Shown: piece by piece, positions 28,699-37,441 of the stretch
Layout of the letters: each line of letters begins with the position of its first letter
Position numbering within the stretch: position 1 is the first letter of the stretch
From: Fictibacillus phosphorivorans
GTDB lineage: Bacteria; Bacillota; Bacilli; Bacillales; Fictibacillaceae
DNA: 64,000 nt
Direction: 5' to 3'
Assembly: GCF_001629705.1 (NCBI RefSeq)
Contig: NZ_CP015378.1
Span: 3,100,001 to 3,164,000, forward strand
Made by a program: the position numbers and the translations under genes
Notes under the pieces: model-generated
What the model was told of the DNA's origin: nothing
Databases searched by the model: none
What the model saw: only the letters and a program-made list of their open reading frames with translations

Positions 28699-28732
28699 AA
28701 AAAGTTCCCTTATAGCAAAGGAACTTTTAACG
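28699..28732 (-). terminator. Terminator after 28742-28906 gene
   Basis: Arms AAAAGTTCCCTT and AAAGGAACTTTT (one mismatch, 5-nt loop) are followed by a T-rich run on the minus strand. Confidence 0.72.
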
Positions 28733-28741
28733 AGATTCGTT

Positions 28742-28906
28742 CTAGTGTAAGACAGATTTACTCCATTGTTCATAAACTGAATTAGGGGCATTCCAGCATA
28801 GCCAGGAAACCATGGTTTTAATTCCATGTTGACTTACTTCCCAGTACTCCCAGCGCCGTTTGGAGAGATTTTCATAAATTCCTGTTTCATTCACCCAACC
28901 GTCCAT
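28742..28906 (-). CDS. Small Trp-rich protein of unknown function
   Basis: A 54-aa frame starting 'MDGWVNETGIYENLSKRRWE' with six tryptophans, ending 'EQWSKSVLH'. AGGAGG lies 7 nt before the ATG, and a terminator follows the stop, so it is probably expressed. No family recognised. Confidence 0.6.
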   Translation of the reverse strand: MDGWVNETGIYENLSKRRWEYWEVSQHGIKTMVSWLCWNAPNSVYEQWSKSVLH

Positions 28907-29072
28907 ATCAAACGCCTCCTATTCATCTACTTTATAAAAAGTTCTTTTTTGTTCGTGTATTTCCTCTTTTTTAGGGTTTGTAAAACTTCGACAAAAGGAA
29001 ACATAATTTTACAAAACGTTGTTATTGTACGAATAAACAAAACATGTCATACATAACCAGGGAGATAAAAAC

Positions 29073-29648
29073 ATGAAATTATGGAATTTACCTACTCTTG
29101 ATCTAGCAAAAGAACTTCTCGGTATGAAATTGATTCATATCGATGATGACGGAATAACATCTGGATACATCGTGGAAACAGAAGCCTATCTGGGACCTGA
29201 AGATCGTGCTGCTCATTCGTATAACAATCGAAGAACAGCTAGAACAGAAGTGATGTATAGTGAAGCAGGTATGGTTTATACCTATTTTATTTATGGGATG
29301 CATGTTTGTTTTAATATCGTTTCTGGCCCTTTACATAAACCTGAAGCTATTCTCATTAGAGCACTTCAACCCATTGAAGGAATTGAAAAAATGAAGGAAA
29401 GAAGAGCAAGAGCAAAGAATGAGATCCAACTTACAAACGGTCCTGGTAAGCTGAGTAAAGCAATGGGGTTTACACTACATGATAATGGCAAGAAATTGAA
29501 TGAAGGAAATATACGAATCGAAGAAGGAATGAATATCGTACCAGATGAAATTATCTCGGGACCTCGAATAGGTATACAGTATGCTGAAGAGGCCGTTCAT
29601 TATCCTTATCGGTTCTGGATAAAAAACAACCCTTACGTATCACGTTAA
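29073..29648 (+). CDS. DNA-3-methyladenine glycosylase (AAG/MPG family)
   Basis: A 191-aa monofunctional base-excision glycosylase. Family motifs include 'IVETEAYLGPEDRAAHSY' with the catalytic glutamate region, 'YFIYGMHVCFNIV' and 'TNGPGKLSKAMG'. It removes alkylated purines such as 3-methyladenine. GGGAG precedes the ATG. The last 4 nt overlap the convergent gene. Confidence 0.93.
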   Translation: MKLWNLPTLDLAKELLGMKLIHIDDDGITSGYIVETEAYLGPEDRAAHSYNNRRTARTEVMYSEAGMVYTYFIYGMHVCFNIVSGPLHKPEAILIRALQPIEGIEKMKERRARAKNEIQLTNGPGKLSKAMGFTLHDNGKKLNEGNIRIEEGMNIVPDEIISGPRIGIQYAEEAVHYPYRFWIKNNPYVSR

Positions 29649-30334
29649 TACGCAGGGTTGTTTTCTTTGTTCGATGAAATTGTACCTTCCTCTTCATGCA
29701 TGTAATCAACCGTTGTCGTGCGAATAGTATCTTGCATCCATGCTAGATGATGGTACGTTTGTTTTTTCATAGAAACGTATTTAGCTTGCATGATCAACAG
29801 CCAGACAAGAATGAACAGAGTTGTTTTTAATACATTTTCCGCATTTACTGCAGCAGCCTCGATTGGTAGTACATTCACTGAAACGCTTGAAAGTAACCCT
29901 ATTATTACAGCGCTTAGTATGAACAACGGCTGGTTCGCACGTAAAAAACGTAGCCGATGCTGTAAATAGTTTTGTAGTGACAAACGTTCTTGAGCATTGA
30001 ACTGAAGGTATCTACTCTTAGCCGATTTGGCATTTGCCAATAATCCTTTAGATCGATCTTTCTTCCATAGTGACTTCATAAATAGAGTAAATTCAATATC
30101 GTTAACGGGTTCGTTATTCATTTTCCTGTGAATAAAATTATGAGCTTGATAGAAGGTAATTGCGTTCTGTACAAGCTTAATCAATACGTATCCTGCGATA
30201 ATCGTAAGTGAAAAGACAAACCAAAAAGAGTTCATCGCGCTCTCTGTTAACTCGATGATAGGATGAATGACGGTTTGAATCTGTACCCATATGATCTTTG
30301 CAGCAAGCGTTAGTATCTCTAGCCATTTTTCCAA
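29645..30334 (-). CDS. Membrane protein of unknown function
   Basis: A 229-aa protein with hydrophobic segments near residues 40-60, 135-155 and 165-185 separated by a basic cytoplasmic-type region rich in Lys/Arg. No family recognised. A TTG at 30334 has CGGAG 8 nt upstream and is preferred over the upstream GTG. Monocistronic. Confidence 0.68.
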   Translation of the reverse strand: MEKWLEILTLAAKIIWVQIQTVIHPIIELTESAMNSFWFVFSLTIIAGYVLIKLVQNAITFYQAHNFIHRKMNNEPVNDIEFTLFMKSLWKKDRSKGLLANAKSAKSRYLQFNAQERLSLQNYLQHRLRFLRANQPLFILSAVIIGLLSSVSVNVLPIEAAAVNAENVLKTTLFILVWLLIMQAKYVSMKKQTYHHLAWMQDTIRTTTVDYMHEEEGTISSNKENNPAY

Positions 30335-30441
30335 GAAGATCACTCCGAAATCTCATTATGTATCTTCTTATTTTACCATGATTTTTCCTCTGTGCTTACA
30401 TTTATTTACTCAACCTTAACAAACTAGGGAAATCGGCATAT

Positions 30442-30475
30442 AAAAAAGCCGCAGAGGTTTAACCACTGCGGCCTT
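30442..30475 (-). terminator. Terminator of the symporter gene
   Basis: Arms GCCGCAG (30448-30454) and CTGCGGC (30466-30472) are followed on the minus strand by TTTTTTATA. Confidence 0.75.
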
Positions 30476-30487
30476 TATTGCATTTAT

Positions 30488-31723
30488 TTACGCGCTAACT
30501 TCTTGTTCACGTGTTCCAAGATGTTTATCTTCACCTTTATCCACGATTACAGCACAAGCAGCATCACCTGTGATGTTAACCGCTGTTCTTAGCATATCAA
30601 GAAGTCTATCAACACCTAAGATTAAAGCTATCCCCTCTACAGGTAATCCTACAGAGTTTAATACCATAGCTAACATGATCAATCCTACTCCAGGAACACC
30701 TGCTGTACCAATACTTGCAAGTACCGCTGTTAAGATAACGGTAAGCATTTGAGTCAATCCTAAGTTAACATCGTAAACTTGCGCGATAAAGATTGTTGCA
30801 ACACCTTGCATGATGGCTGTTCCATCCATGTTGATCGTTGCACCAAGCGGTTGTACAAACCCACTGATTGATTTTCGAACGCCCAGATTCTCTTGAGCGG
30901 TTTTCATTGAGATCGGAAGTGTAGCATTTGAACTAGACGTACTAAATCCAACCGACATTGCCGGCGCAAAACCTTTAAAGAACCAAATCGGACTTTTCTT
31001 TGCAAATAATGCGATCGAACCTCCATACGCGACAACAGAGTGGATAAATAGCGCTAAGATTACTACACTCATGTATAATCCCATCGCTTTGATTGCATCC
31101 ATACCTTGACTTCCAACTGCTGATGCAATTAATGCAAAAGCACCATATGGAGCAAATTTCATGATCAGATTTACAAGAAACATCATAATATCGTTACCTT
31201 GCTCGATTAAATCCATTACACCTTTAGTCTTGCTACCCAACATGGTTAAAGCAAATCCTACAAATACAGAGAATGCAATAATTTGAAGCATGTTTCCTTC
31301 AGCCATTGCTTGAATAGGGTTAGTAGGAATGATGTTCAGCAACGTATCTGTTACTGCCGGTGCTTCTTGTTGCTCGAACTTGGCACCTTCTGTTTTAAAA
31401 TCACCTACACCTGGTTTAAAGACAAGGGCTAAAGCCATAGCGATAATAATAGCAATCGTAGTAGTTCCTAAGAAATAACCAACTGTTTTTGCTCCAACTC
31501 TTCCAAGTTTCTTTGGATCACCTAATCCTGCAGTTCCTAGTACGATTGAGAAAAAGACGATTGGAACAACTAACATTTTAATAAGGTTTAAGAATAATGT
31601 CCCAACTGGTTTCAAAACGTATTTGTCCAGTGTAGAGAATGCATCAGGCACAGCTAGATTAAGAATGAGACCAGCAACAACCCCGAGTGCAAGAGCGATT
31701 AAGATCTTTGTAGATAATTTCAT
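30488..31723 (-). CDS. Glutamate/aspartate-type Na+(H+) symporter (DAACS family)
   Basis: A 411-aa dicarboxylate/amino acid:cation symporter. Signature hairpin loop 'GFSTSSSNATLPIS', 'NMDGTAIMQG' in TM7 and 'AVNITGDAACAVIV' in TM8 match the GltP/GltT/DctP family. Likely imports glutamate, aspartate or C4-dicarboxylates; sequence alone does not decide. A c-di-AMP riboswitch occupies its leader, and a single-gene terminator ends it. Length equals B. subtilis GltP within a few residues. Confidence 0.9.
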   Translation of the reverse strand: MKLSTKILIALALGVVAGLILNLAVPDAFSTLDKYVLKPVGTLFLNLIKMLVVPIVFFSIVLGTAGLGDPKKLGRVGAKTVGYFLGTTTIAIIIAMALALVFKPGVGDFKTEGAKFEQQEAPAVTDTLLNIIPTNPIQAMAEGNMLQIIAFSVFVGFALTMLGSKTKGVMDLIEQGNDIMMFLVNLIMKFAPYGAFALIASAVGSQGMDAIKAMGLYMSVVILALFIHSVVAYGGSIALFAKKSPIWFFKGFAPAMSVGFSTSSSNATLPISMKTAQENLGVRKSISGFVQPLGATINMDGTAIMQGVATIFIAQVYDVNLGLTQMLTVILTAVLASIGTAGVPGVGLIMLAMVLNSVGLPVEGIALILGVDRLLDMLRTAVNITGDAACAVIVDKGEDKHLGTREQEVSA

Positions 31724-31822
31724 TATAAAGTACCCCCTTTGTTAAAATTTTCTTACTATTTCGTGTGCAAAAGCCTTGAAGAAATTTATACTAATACATG
31801 CCCTATTTGTTGCATATAAAAA

Positions 31823-32050
31823 CCCACCGAAAATAGAGAGGATTTTCCGTGGGAATACACCGCAACACATAGACTTAGCCCATGTATAGAGTTCTCTCTC
31901 CAAAAACGCTTACGAGGTTAGCTGTCGGATTAGGAAATTGAGAGTTGTCCCTTTTGTGCCATGCACAAATTCATCCCAAGGCTTTAAAGCCGTATTGTGG
32001 TTCCCCCGCTTCAGAATATTCTATTGAATAGAACATCAGAATTCAGCGAA
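31823..32050 (-). promoter_or_regulatory. c-di-AMP (ydaO/yuaA) riboswitch with terminator
   Basis: On the minus strand the class landmarks appear in order: GCGGGGGAACCA (about 31997-32009), GGGATGAATT, and CCGACAGCTAACCTCGTAAGCG (about 31907-31929), then a terminator (31823-31834 with 31842-31853, one mismatch) and T5. The aptamer should favour termination when c-di-AMP is high. It precedes the DAACS symporter gene by about 100 nt. Confidence 0.92.
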
Positions 32051-32236
32051 TCATATATAATATGCTCTAATTTTATCAACATACATAAATTTTTGTCAAG
32101 AATACGGTTTATACTTATTTATTCCAATTAATTGTTTCATGATGAATGTTTTTCCATATTCTCACTTCTCCCCCATAAGCATGCGAGAAAAAACGAATGA
32201 TGTAGAAGGTTCTATTTTTCAGGGAGGTATTTATAT

Positions 32237-32431
32237 ATGAAAATTGTATTTTATGAAAAAGGCGACTTAAGTATTATCGTTGGAGCATCAAAGCTAAAAG
32301 GTGAACTTACGATTGAACAAATAAAGAACGAGAGCGAAAAAAAGGCAAAAGAACTAGGCGAACTACTAGGACGAGAAATCGGATTCTTAATCGATATGAA
32401 CGGAAAATTAGATACTCAATTCAAAAAATAA
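32237..32431 (+). CDS. Small protein of unknown function
   Basis: A 64-aa charged protein, 'MKIVFYEKGDLSIIVGASKL' start, probably beta strand then helix with 'EQIKNESEKKAKELGELLG'. GGGAGG lies 9 nt upstream of the ATG and a perfect terminator follows, so expression is likely. No family recognised. Confidence 0.65.
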   Translation: MKIVFYEKGDLSIIVGASKLKGELTIEQIKNESEKKAKELGELLGREIGFLIDMNGKLDTQFKK

Positions 32432-32459
32432 AAACCGGGATATCCCGGTTTTTTTTTAT
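32428..32459. terminator. Bidirectional terminator
   Basis: A 10-bp perfect stem with a 2-nt loop between arms (32431-32440 with 32443-32452) followed by T8, between convergent genes. Confidence 0.88.
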
Positions 32460-33169
32460 ACGTATGCTAACGATAACTTTTCTTTACTCTTCTGCAATAC
32501 CATTTCCGGGCGACCTTCATCTTGGATTTTACCATTGTTCATCAGTATGATTCGATCCCCAATAGCACGAGCATCTTCTTCATCGTGAGTTACAAAAATA
32601 GACGTGATTCCAGTACGTTTGAGAATGTCTTGTAACTCATCACGAATCTGTAGTTGAAGCTTAGAATCGAGATTGCTAAAGGGTTCATCAAACATGATCA
32701 AAGATGGATTTGGCGCCATAGCCCTTGCTAGTGCCACACGCTGCTGCTGTCCACCGCTCAATTCATAAGGATAGCGAGAAGCATAATCCTCCATACCAAC
32801 AATAGCCAATAATTCTTCCATTCTTGCTTGTTTCTGTTTACGATTCATTTTTGTTAAGCCAAATTTGATGTTCTTTTCAACTGTCATATGAGGAAACAAA
32901 GCATAATCTTGAAAAACCAAACCAACACCACGTTTTTCCGGCTGAACAAAACGGAATGTATCATTCATGACTGCCTGATCGATAAGAATTGACCCTTTTG
33001 ATGGCACTTCTAGCCCTGCTATGAGACGAAGTAACGTACTTTTCCCGCTGCCGCTTTCTCCTAAGATTACTGAAACTTCTCCCTGTTTAAAGCTTAGAGA
33101 CAGGTTTTCGAACAAAGGTTTTTGCGAATTTTTGTAACGAAACGTTAAGTCTTTGATTTGAACAAACAT
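32456..33169 (-). CDS. Ferric iron ABC transporter, ATP-binding protein
   Basis: A 237-aa ATPase with Walker A 'GESGSGKST', Q-loop 'VFQDYALFPH', signature 'LSGGQQQR', Walker B 'LIMFDEPFSNLD' and 'VTHDEEDA'. It belongs to the FbpC/FutC group and is shorter than members with a full C-terminal regulatory domain. The ATG at 33169 has AAAGGAG upstream and overlaps the permease stop by 1 nt (TAATG), so the two are coupled. It ends a Fur-controlled operon. Confidence 0.9.
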   Translation of the reverse strand: MFVQIKDLTFRYKNSQKPLFENLSLSFKQGEVSVILGESGSGKSTLLRLIAGLEVPSKGSILIDQAVMNDTFRFVQPEKRGVGLVFQDYALFPHMTVEKNIKFGLTKMNRKQKQARMEELLAIVGMEDYASRYPYELSGGQQQRVALARAMAPNPSLIMFDEPFSNLDSKLQLQIRDELQDILKRTGITSIFVTHDEEDARAIGDRIILMNNGKIQDEGRPEMVLQKSKEKLSLAYV

Positions 33170-34809
33170 TATTTTGGCTCCTTTTCTAAAACTCTGTGTA
33201 AAAAGAATATCGAAAGTGCACTTATACAAATAATCACCATGGATGAAACAGAGGCTTCGTGAATACGTTCATCGCTTGCATATTGAAATGTTTTTGTAGC
33301 CAATGTATAGAAGTTAAAAGGCTGCAGTATAAGAGTGAGAGGCAGCTCTTTTAAAATATCTACGAAAACTAGAATGAAACCACCAGCAATCGCACCTTTG
33401 ATCATTTTGATATCTACTTTAAAGAATGTCTTTGTCACTGACATCCCTAATGTTCTTGAAGCTTCTGTAAAAACGGTTCCTACTTTATCAAAACCTGATT
33501 CGATCGAGTTAAAACCAACGGCAAGAAAGCGAACAACATAAGCAAAGATCAGCATACTAATACTGAGGCTTAGTACAAGTGTTGGCTCTAACCCAAGCCA
33601 TTCGTATAACGATATGACCTTTTGATCTAGGAAGAGAAATAAAGTAAGGACGCCTATAGCAATTACAGCTCCTGGGATTGAATAGCCTAGAACCGTAATT
33701 TTTGAAAAAAACTTTCCGGTCCAACCTTTTGAAAGACGACTAAAGTTAGCGATGATTAAAGCCACCATTATGATAAGAAGTGAACCTACAGCAGCAACAA
33801 AAACTGAATTCCAGATCAAATCTGCAAATGCAGCACTTAAAATCACGTCATAAGTCATATACACCCAATGTAAAAGCTGTATAAAAGGAATGGCGAAAGC
33901 TAGAGCAAATAAAGAAAGAAAAAAAGATAGCACAGCAAACTTTTTCCAACCTTTAAGTTCTTTAGGTTGTAACGGGCGGACTTTTGAAGTGGAATAACTA
34001 TACTGTTTTCTGCCTCTTATTACTTTTTCTAAGATCAAGATCAAAACTACGATGAACATCAAAGTACCCGCTAATTTGATAGCTGAATAGATATCCCCCA
34101 TCCCAAACCACGCTTGAAATATGGCTGTACTAAAGGTTTGAATACCGAAATACTTTACTACACCGTAATCATTGAAGACTTCAAGAATGACTAAGCTAAC
34201 CCCACCTACAATCGCTGCACGTGATACAGGAAGGACGACTTGTATAAATGTCATGAACGATCCTTTGCCTAGCAACCTTGCATTCTCAATCAGTGATGAT
34301 GACTGATTTTCTAAGAAACTTTTTGTGATGATATATACATATGGATACAGGAACATCGTAAAGATAAAAACAGCACCGGGAATGTTCATGATGTCAAAGA
34401 ACTTTTGGTCCACTTTTATACCAAACTGGTTCCTTAATGACGTTTGAATGACACCTGTATAATTTAAAATGCCATGGTACGTATAAGCCCCAATGTAAGG
34501 TGGAATCGCAAGCGGGAGGATAAGACCCCATTTAAAGAACCGATGCATCGGAACTTTATATGCGGAAACTAGCCATGCCGCACTTACCCCGATTAACACT
34601 GTGAAAAGACCAGTAAAACTAACGAGTGTTACGGAATTTACGATATAATTTTTCAACATATACTCTTTAATGTGTTCCCAATTCTCATTACTCTCAGCGA
34701 ATAACTGAACCATGATGAGCAAAGCCGGTAAAAGGATTAAAATAGAAAAAATCACACTAAGCAAAGCCCAACTATTAAACTGTGATCTCATTTTTCGAAT
34801 GTAATACAA
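33169..34809 (-). CDS. Ferric iron ABC transporter, fused permease
   Basis: A 546-aa protein with two BPD permease halves (about residues 50-250 and 330-540), each with an EAA-like loop ('ARLLGKGSFMTFIQVVLP', 'SRTLGMSVTKTFFKVDI'), typical of FbpB/SfuB iron permeases. About 12 hydrophobic segments. A TTG at 34809 follows AAGAAGG by 8 nt and is preferred to an upstream GTG. It lies between the binding protein and ATPase genes. Confidence 0.9.
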   Translation of the reverse strand: MYYIRKMRSQFNSWALLSVIFSILILLPALLIMVQLFAESNENWEHIKEYMLKNYIVNSVTLVSFTGLFTVLIGVSAAWLVSAYKVPMHRFFKWGLILPLAIPPYIGAYTYHGILNYTGVIQTSLRNQFGIKVDQKFFDIMNIPGAVFIFTMFLYPYVYIITKSFLENQSSSLIENARLLGKGSFMTFIQVVLPVSRAAIVGGVSLVILEVFNDYGVVKYFGIQTFSTAIFQAWFGMGDIYSAIKLAGTLMFIVVLILILEKVIRGRKQYSYSTSKVRPLQPKELKGWKKFAVLSFFLSLFALAFAIPFIQLLHWVYMTYDVILSAAFADLIWNSVFVAAVGSLLIIMVALIIANFSRLSKGWTGKFFSKITVLGYSIPGAVIAIGVLTLFLFLDQKVISLYEWLGLEPTLVLSLSISMLIFAYVVRFLAVGFNSIESGFDKVGTVFTEASRTLGMSVTKTFFKVDIKMIKGAIAGGFILVFVDILKELPLTLILQPFNFYTLATKTFQYASDERIHEASVSSMVIICISALSIFFLHRVLEKEPK

Positions 34810-34906
34810 TATTTTCACCTTCTTTACTCATCAGCATTGTTCTTGTTGTTTGTTTTTACATGGAATTAGCCGTATCACAAATCGTGATACGGCAAAATAT
34901 TAACGT

Positions 34907-35974
34907 TTATTTCCAGCTAACTTCATTCATAATTTTAACAGCATCTGCATTGTTTTCACCTAACTCAGAAAGGTTAAGATCTTGTTCTTTAAACGGACCC
35001 CAAGACTTTAAAAGCTCTGAAGGTTCTACTTCTTTATTAACCGGATACTCGTAATTGGCTTCAGCAAATACTTCTTGAACTTTTGGACTAGACAGATATT
35101 CCATCAATTTTATAGCATTCTCTTTGTTCTTAGCGTGTTTCGTAACACCTATACCACTAATATTGATGTGCGTTCCTGTTGTTTCTTGATTAGGGAAGAA
35201 CACACTTAGCTGTTTAGCAACTTTCACTTCTTCAGGATCTTCTGAGTTCAACATCTGACCAAAATAGTATGAGTTCATGATGGCAACATCACCTTCACCA
35301 GCAGCGATACCTTTCGCTTGGTCTTTGTCACCACCTTGTGGATCACGAGCCATGTTTTTAACGATCCCTTCTGCCCACTTCTTCGCTTCATCTTTTCCGT
35401 TTAATGAAATAAAGGATGATACTAATGATTGATTGTAAATATTTTCTGATGAACGGATCAGTACTTTACCTTTCCATTTGTCTTCAGTTAACGCTTCATA
35501 AGTAGATAGTTCTGATTTGTCTACTTTTTTCTGATCATATACGATAACACGTGCACGTTTTGTTAGACCGAACCATTGATTGTCTTTATCTCTTAAATTA
35601 TCAGGAATATTTTTATTTAATGTCTCACTTTCAACACTCTGTAAGAGGTCTTTATCTTTTGCCCAGTGTAAACGTCCAGCATCAGATGTGAAGAAAAGGT
35701 CTCCCTTTGTTGCTTTCCCTTCTCTTGTAAGACGCTCGATCAACTCATCTTCTTTACCCTTAATAAGGTTGACTTTAATTCCTGTCTCTTTTGTAAAATC
35801 AGCAAAGATTTTATCATCAACTTCATAGTGACGACTTGTATATAGGTTTACTTCTTCTTTTTTTGTATCATTATTTTTCGAACTCGCACCCTCGTTTGAT
35901 TTACCACAGCCTGCTAAGACTAAAGCAGCTAGTAGGACCATTGTAACAACCGTAAAGAGATTCTTTTTAAACAT
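34907..35974 (-). CDS. Ferric iron ABC transporter, substrate-binding lipoprotein
   Basis: A 355-aa FutA/FbpA-type lipoprotein. Signal peptide and lipobox 'LVLAGC' place Cys near residue 23. The mature part starts with 'VNLYTSRHYEVDDKIF', which is typical of Fe3+-binding periplasmic-type proteins, and the paired tyrosines in 'NSYYFGQ' are the usual iron ligands. First gene of the operon. A Fur box overlapping a sigma-A promoter lies 60-85 nt upstream. Confidence 0.93.
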   Translation of the reverse strand: MFKKNLFTVVTMVLLAALVLAGCGKSNEGASSKNNDTKKEEVNLYTSRHYEVDDKIFADFTKETGIKVNLIKGKEDELIERLTREGKATKGDLFFTSDAGRLHWAKDKDLLQSVESETLNKNIPDNLRDKDNQWFGLTKRARVIVYDQKKVDKSELSTYEALTEDKWKGKVLIRSSENIYNQSLVSSFISLNGKDEAKKWAEGIVKNMARDPQGGDKDQAKGIAAGEGDVAIMNSYYFGQMLNSEDPEEVKVAKQLSVFFPNQETTGTHINISGIGVTKHAKNKENAIKLMEYLSSPKVQEVFAEANYEYPVNKEVEPSELLKSWGPFKEQDLNLSELGENNADAVKIMNEVSWK

Positions 35975-36032
35975 ATGTCAGTTACTCCTTTTATGTATAA
36001 GTAATTGAAAACGATTATCAACTTCACTTTTA

Positions 36033-36060
36033 ATTATAATGATAATCATTCTCAAGTCAA
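36033..36060 (-). promoter_or_regulatory. Sigma-A promoter with Fur box
   Basis: On the minus strand TTGACT (36055-36060) and TATAAT (36033-36038) are 16 nt apart. Between them TGAGAATGATTATCA (36040-36054) matches the 7-1-7 Fur consensus at 14 of 15 positions. Iron-bound Fur should block this promoter. Of the 35975-36335 gap, 36061-36306 shows no feature I recognise beyond an 8-bp inverted repeat (36099-36106, 36126-36133). Confidence 0.9.
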
Positions 36061-36306
36061 CCGTTTTTTTAAATGTTTTTCTCTGATGGATTGTTGTTCT
36101 CAAATCCTTATCTCCATTGGCTGCTGATTTGAGTGGAATGTTCTTAATTCTCAGCTAGGAACGGTAGACTGGTGAGACACTTTTTATGTAAAATATACGA
36201 ATGTGTCTCTGCTTGCCCCCTAGAAATCGAGCAGCCTGGAACGGAGATCAACACTTCCAAAAGCAACAAAGTTTACGACAACAACCTTCTATTAAGAAAT
36301 AAAAAA

Positions 36307-36336
36307 ATCTCTTAGAAGTATCAGCTTCTAAGAGAT
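36307..36336 (-). terminator. Terminator of the SGNH hydrolase gene
   Basis: A 12-bp perfect stem (36307-36318 with 36325-36336, 6-nt loop) followed by T-rich sequence on the minus strand. Confidence 0.82.
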
Positions 36337-37076
36337 CATTCCTGGTTTAAAGGCTTCCACTGGTTATAAACCCAGTTTCCTAATCTGTTATATCCTCTTC
36401 TATTGGGATGGATAGAATCAGAAAAATACAGTTTTTTCTCAACGTTTTCATAAAGTTCAAAGGTTGAGATGTATTTTGTAAGCGTGCTTGCCTGACTCGC
36501 TTCTACGATTGCTTCATTCCAAGATTTAATACTCTCTGCAGCTGCAGGATCGTATTCTTTTCCGAAATAAGGATTATAAAGACCTAATACATAGATAGGT
36601 GCAAAGGAATTGTTCTCCCTCACGACTGTAAGTGTTTTACTTAAGTTGTTACTTAGCTTTTCTTTTCCAAGTACTAATTTCTGTTGTGGCAACTGACGGA
36701 AGTTCCAGCCGGCAGCCTTACGAAAATCATTAGTTCCGATAAAAACAAAGATATGATCCGCTTGTCTTAATGACTTGATCACGACTCCATTATCCAATTG
36801 TCTTAACAATTGGTCAGAACGCTGTCCAGAGATTCCAAAATTATTGATGATTACATTTCGTCCTGTTTGCTGCTGAATATTTCTTTTTACGATTCCAATA
36901 TAACCTGTCTTGGATGGGTCACCCACTCCGTATGTTAAGGAATCTCCTAGTGCCACAACCTTCAAAGTTTGTGTTTCACTTGCTCCTTCAGTTTCTCCAT
37001 AAAATTGAAAGACCAGGAATAGTATGAGGGCTAATCCTGCACCACCAATTAACCATTTCTTTGATACTTTCCTCAC
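36336..37076 (-). CDS. Membrane-anchored SGNH/GDSL hydrolase
   Basis: A 246-aa lipase/esterase-type protein with an N-terminal membrane anchor or signal (residues 8-25). Blocks I, II, III and V are present: 'ALGDSLTYG', 'GISGQRS', 'FIGTNDF' and 'DSIHPNRRGY' with the catalytic Ser, Gly, Asn and Asp/His. Similar to B. subtilis YpmR-type proteins. It should act at the cell surface; substrate unknown. It starts at a GTG, with AGGA 6 nt upstream. Confidence 0.85.
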   Translation of the reverse strand: MRKVSKKWLIGGAGLALILFLVFQFYGETEGASETQTLKVVALGDSLTYGVGDPSKTGYIGIVKRNIQQQTGRNVIINNFGISGQRSDQLLRQLDNGVVIKSLRQADHIFVFIGTNDFRKAAGWNFRQLPQQKLVLGKEKLSNNLSKTLTVVRENNSFAPIYVLGLYNPYFGKEYDPAAAESIKSWNEAIVEASQASTLTKYISTFELYENVEKKLYFSDSIHPNRRGYNRLGNWVYNQWKPLNQE

Positions 37077-37150
37077 ATCAAGTCCTCGATTCTAGTTATT
37101 GTTATCTTACTTTTTACCATAACGAGGGAAAATATCAAGTAATGAATGTG

Positions 37151-37309
37151 TTATTTCAAACGATAATCTTCCGATGTAAGCGATGTATCTTCCCAAAGAT
37201 TTTCTTGATCATAATTATAAGAATCTTTTTTCACAAATGTATGAATCAGCATGGCAACTCCTCCACACAATAGGCTTGCCGGCACTAAGGTAATCAGAAA
37301 ACCAGTCAT
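37151..37309 (-). CDS. Small single-pass membrane protein
   Basis: A 52-aa frame starting 'MTGFLITLVPASLLCGGVAM' (one membrane helix) followed by a charged tail 'KKDSYNYDQENLWEDT'. AGGAGG precedes the ATG by 7 nt. No family recognised; codon choice and ribosome site support a true gene. Confidence 0.6.
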   Translation of the reverse strand: MTGFLITLVPASLLCGGVAMLIHTFVKKDSYNYDQENLWEDTSLTSEDYRLK

Positions 37310-37441
37310 CTACATCCCTCCTGTACAAAACTATATGAAGGGCCATAAATGTTTATGAAACGAATAAAATATTTTATTTCCTCTATATAAATAGAAAATA
37401 AGGGTATACAGGTAAAGAAGAATTTTAACGGAGGTGCCTTT

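Noticed and set aside
28435-28700. Fur control of the FbpA-like gene
   Set aside because: No sequence close to the 7-1-7 Fur pattern was found upstream, unlike the clear box at 36040.
28826-29056. 76-codon plus-strand frame
   Set aside because: It lacks a ribosome site, runs across the promoter region of the glycosylase gene, and partly opposes the 54-aa gene, which is better supported.
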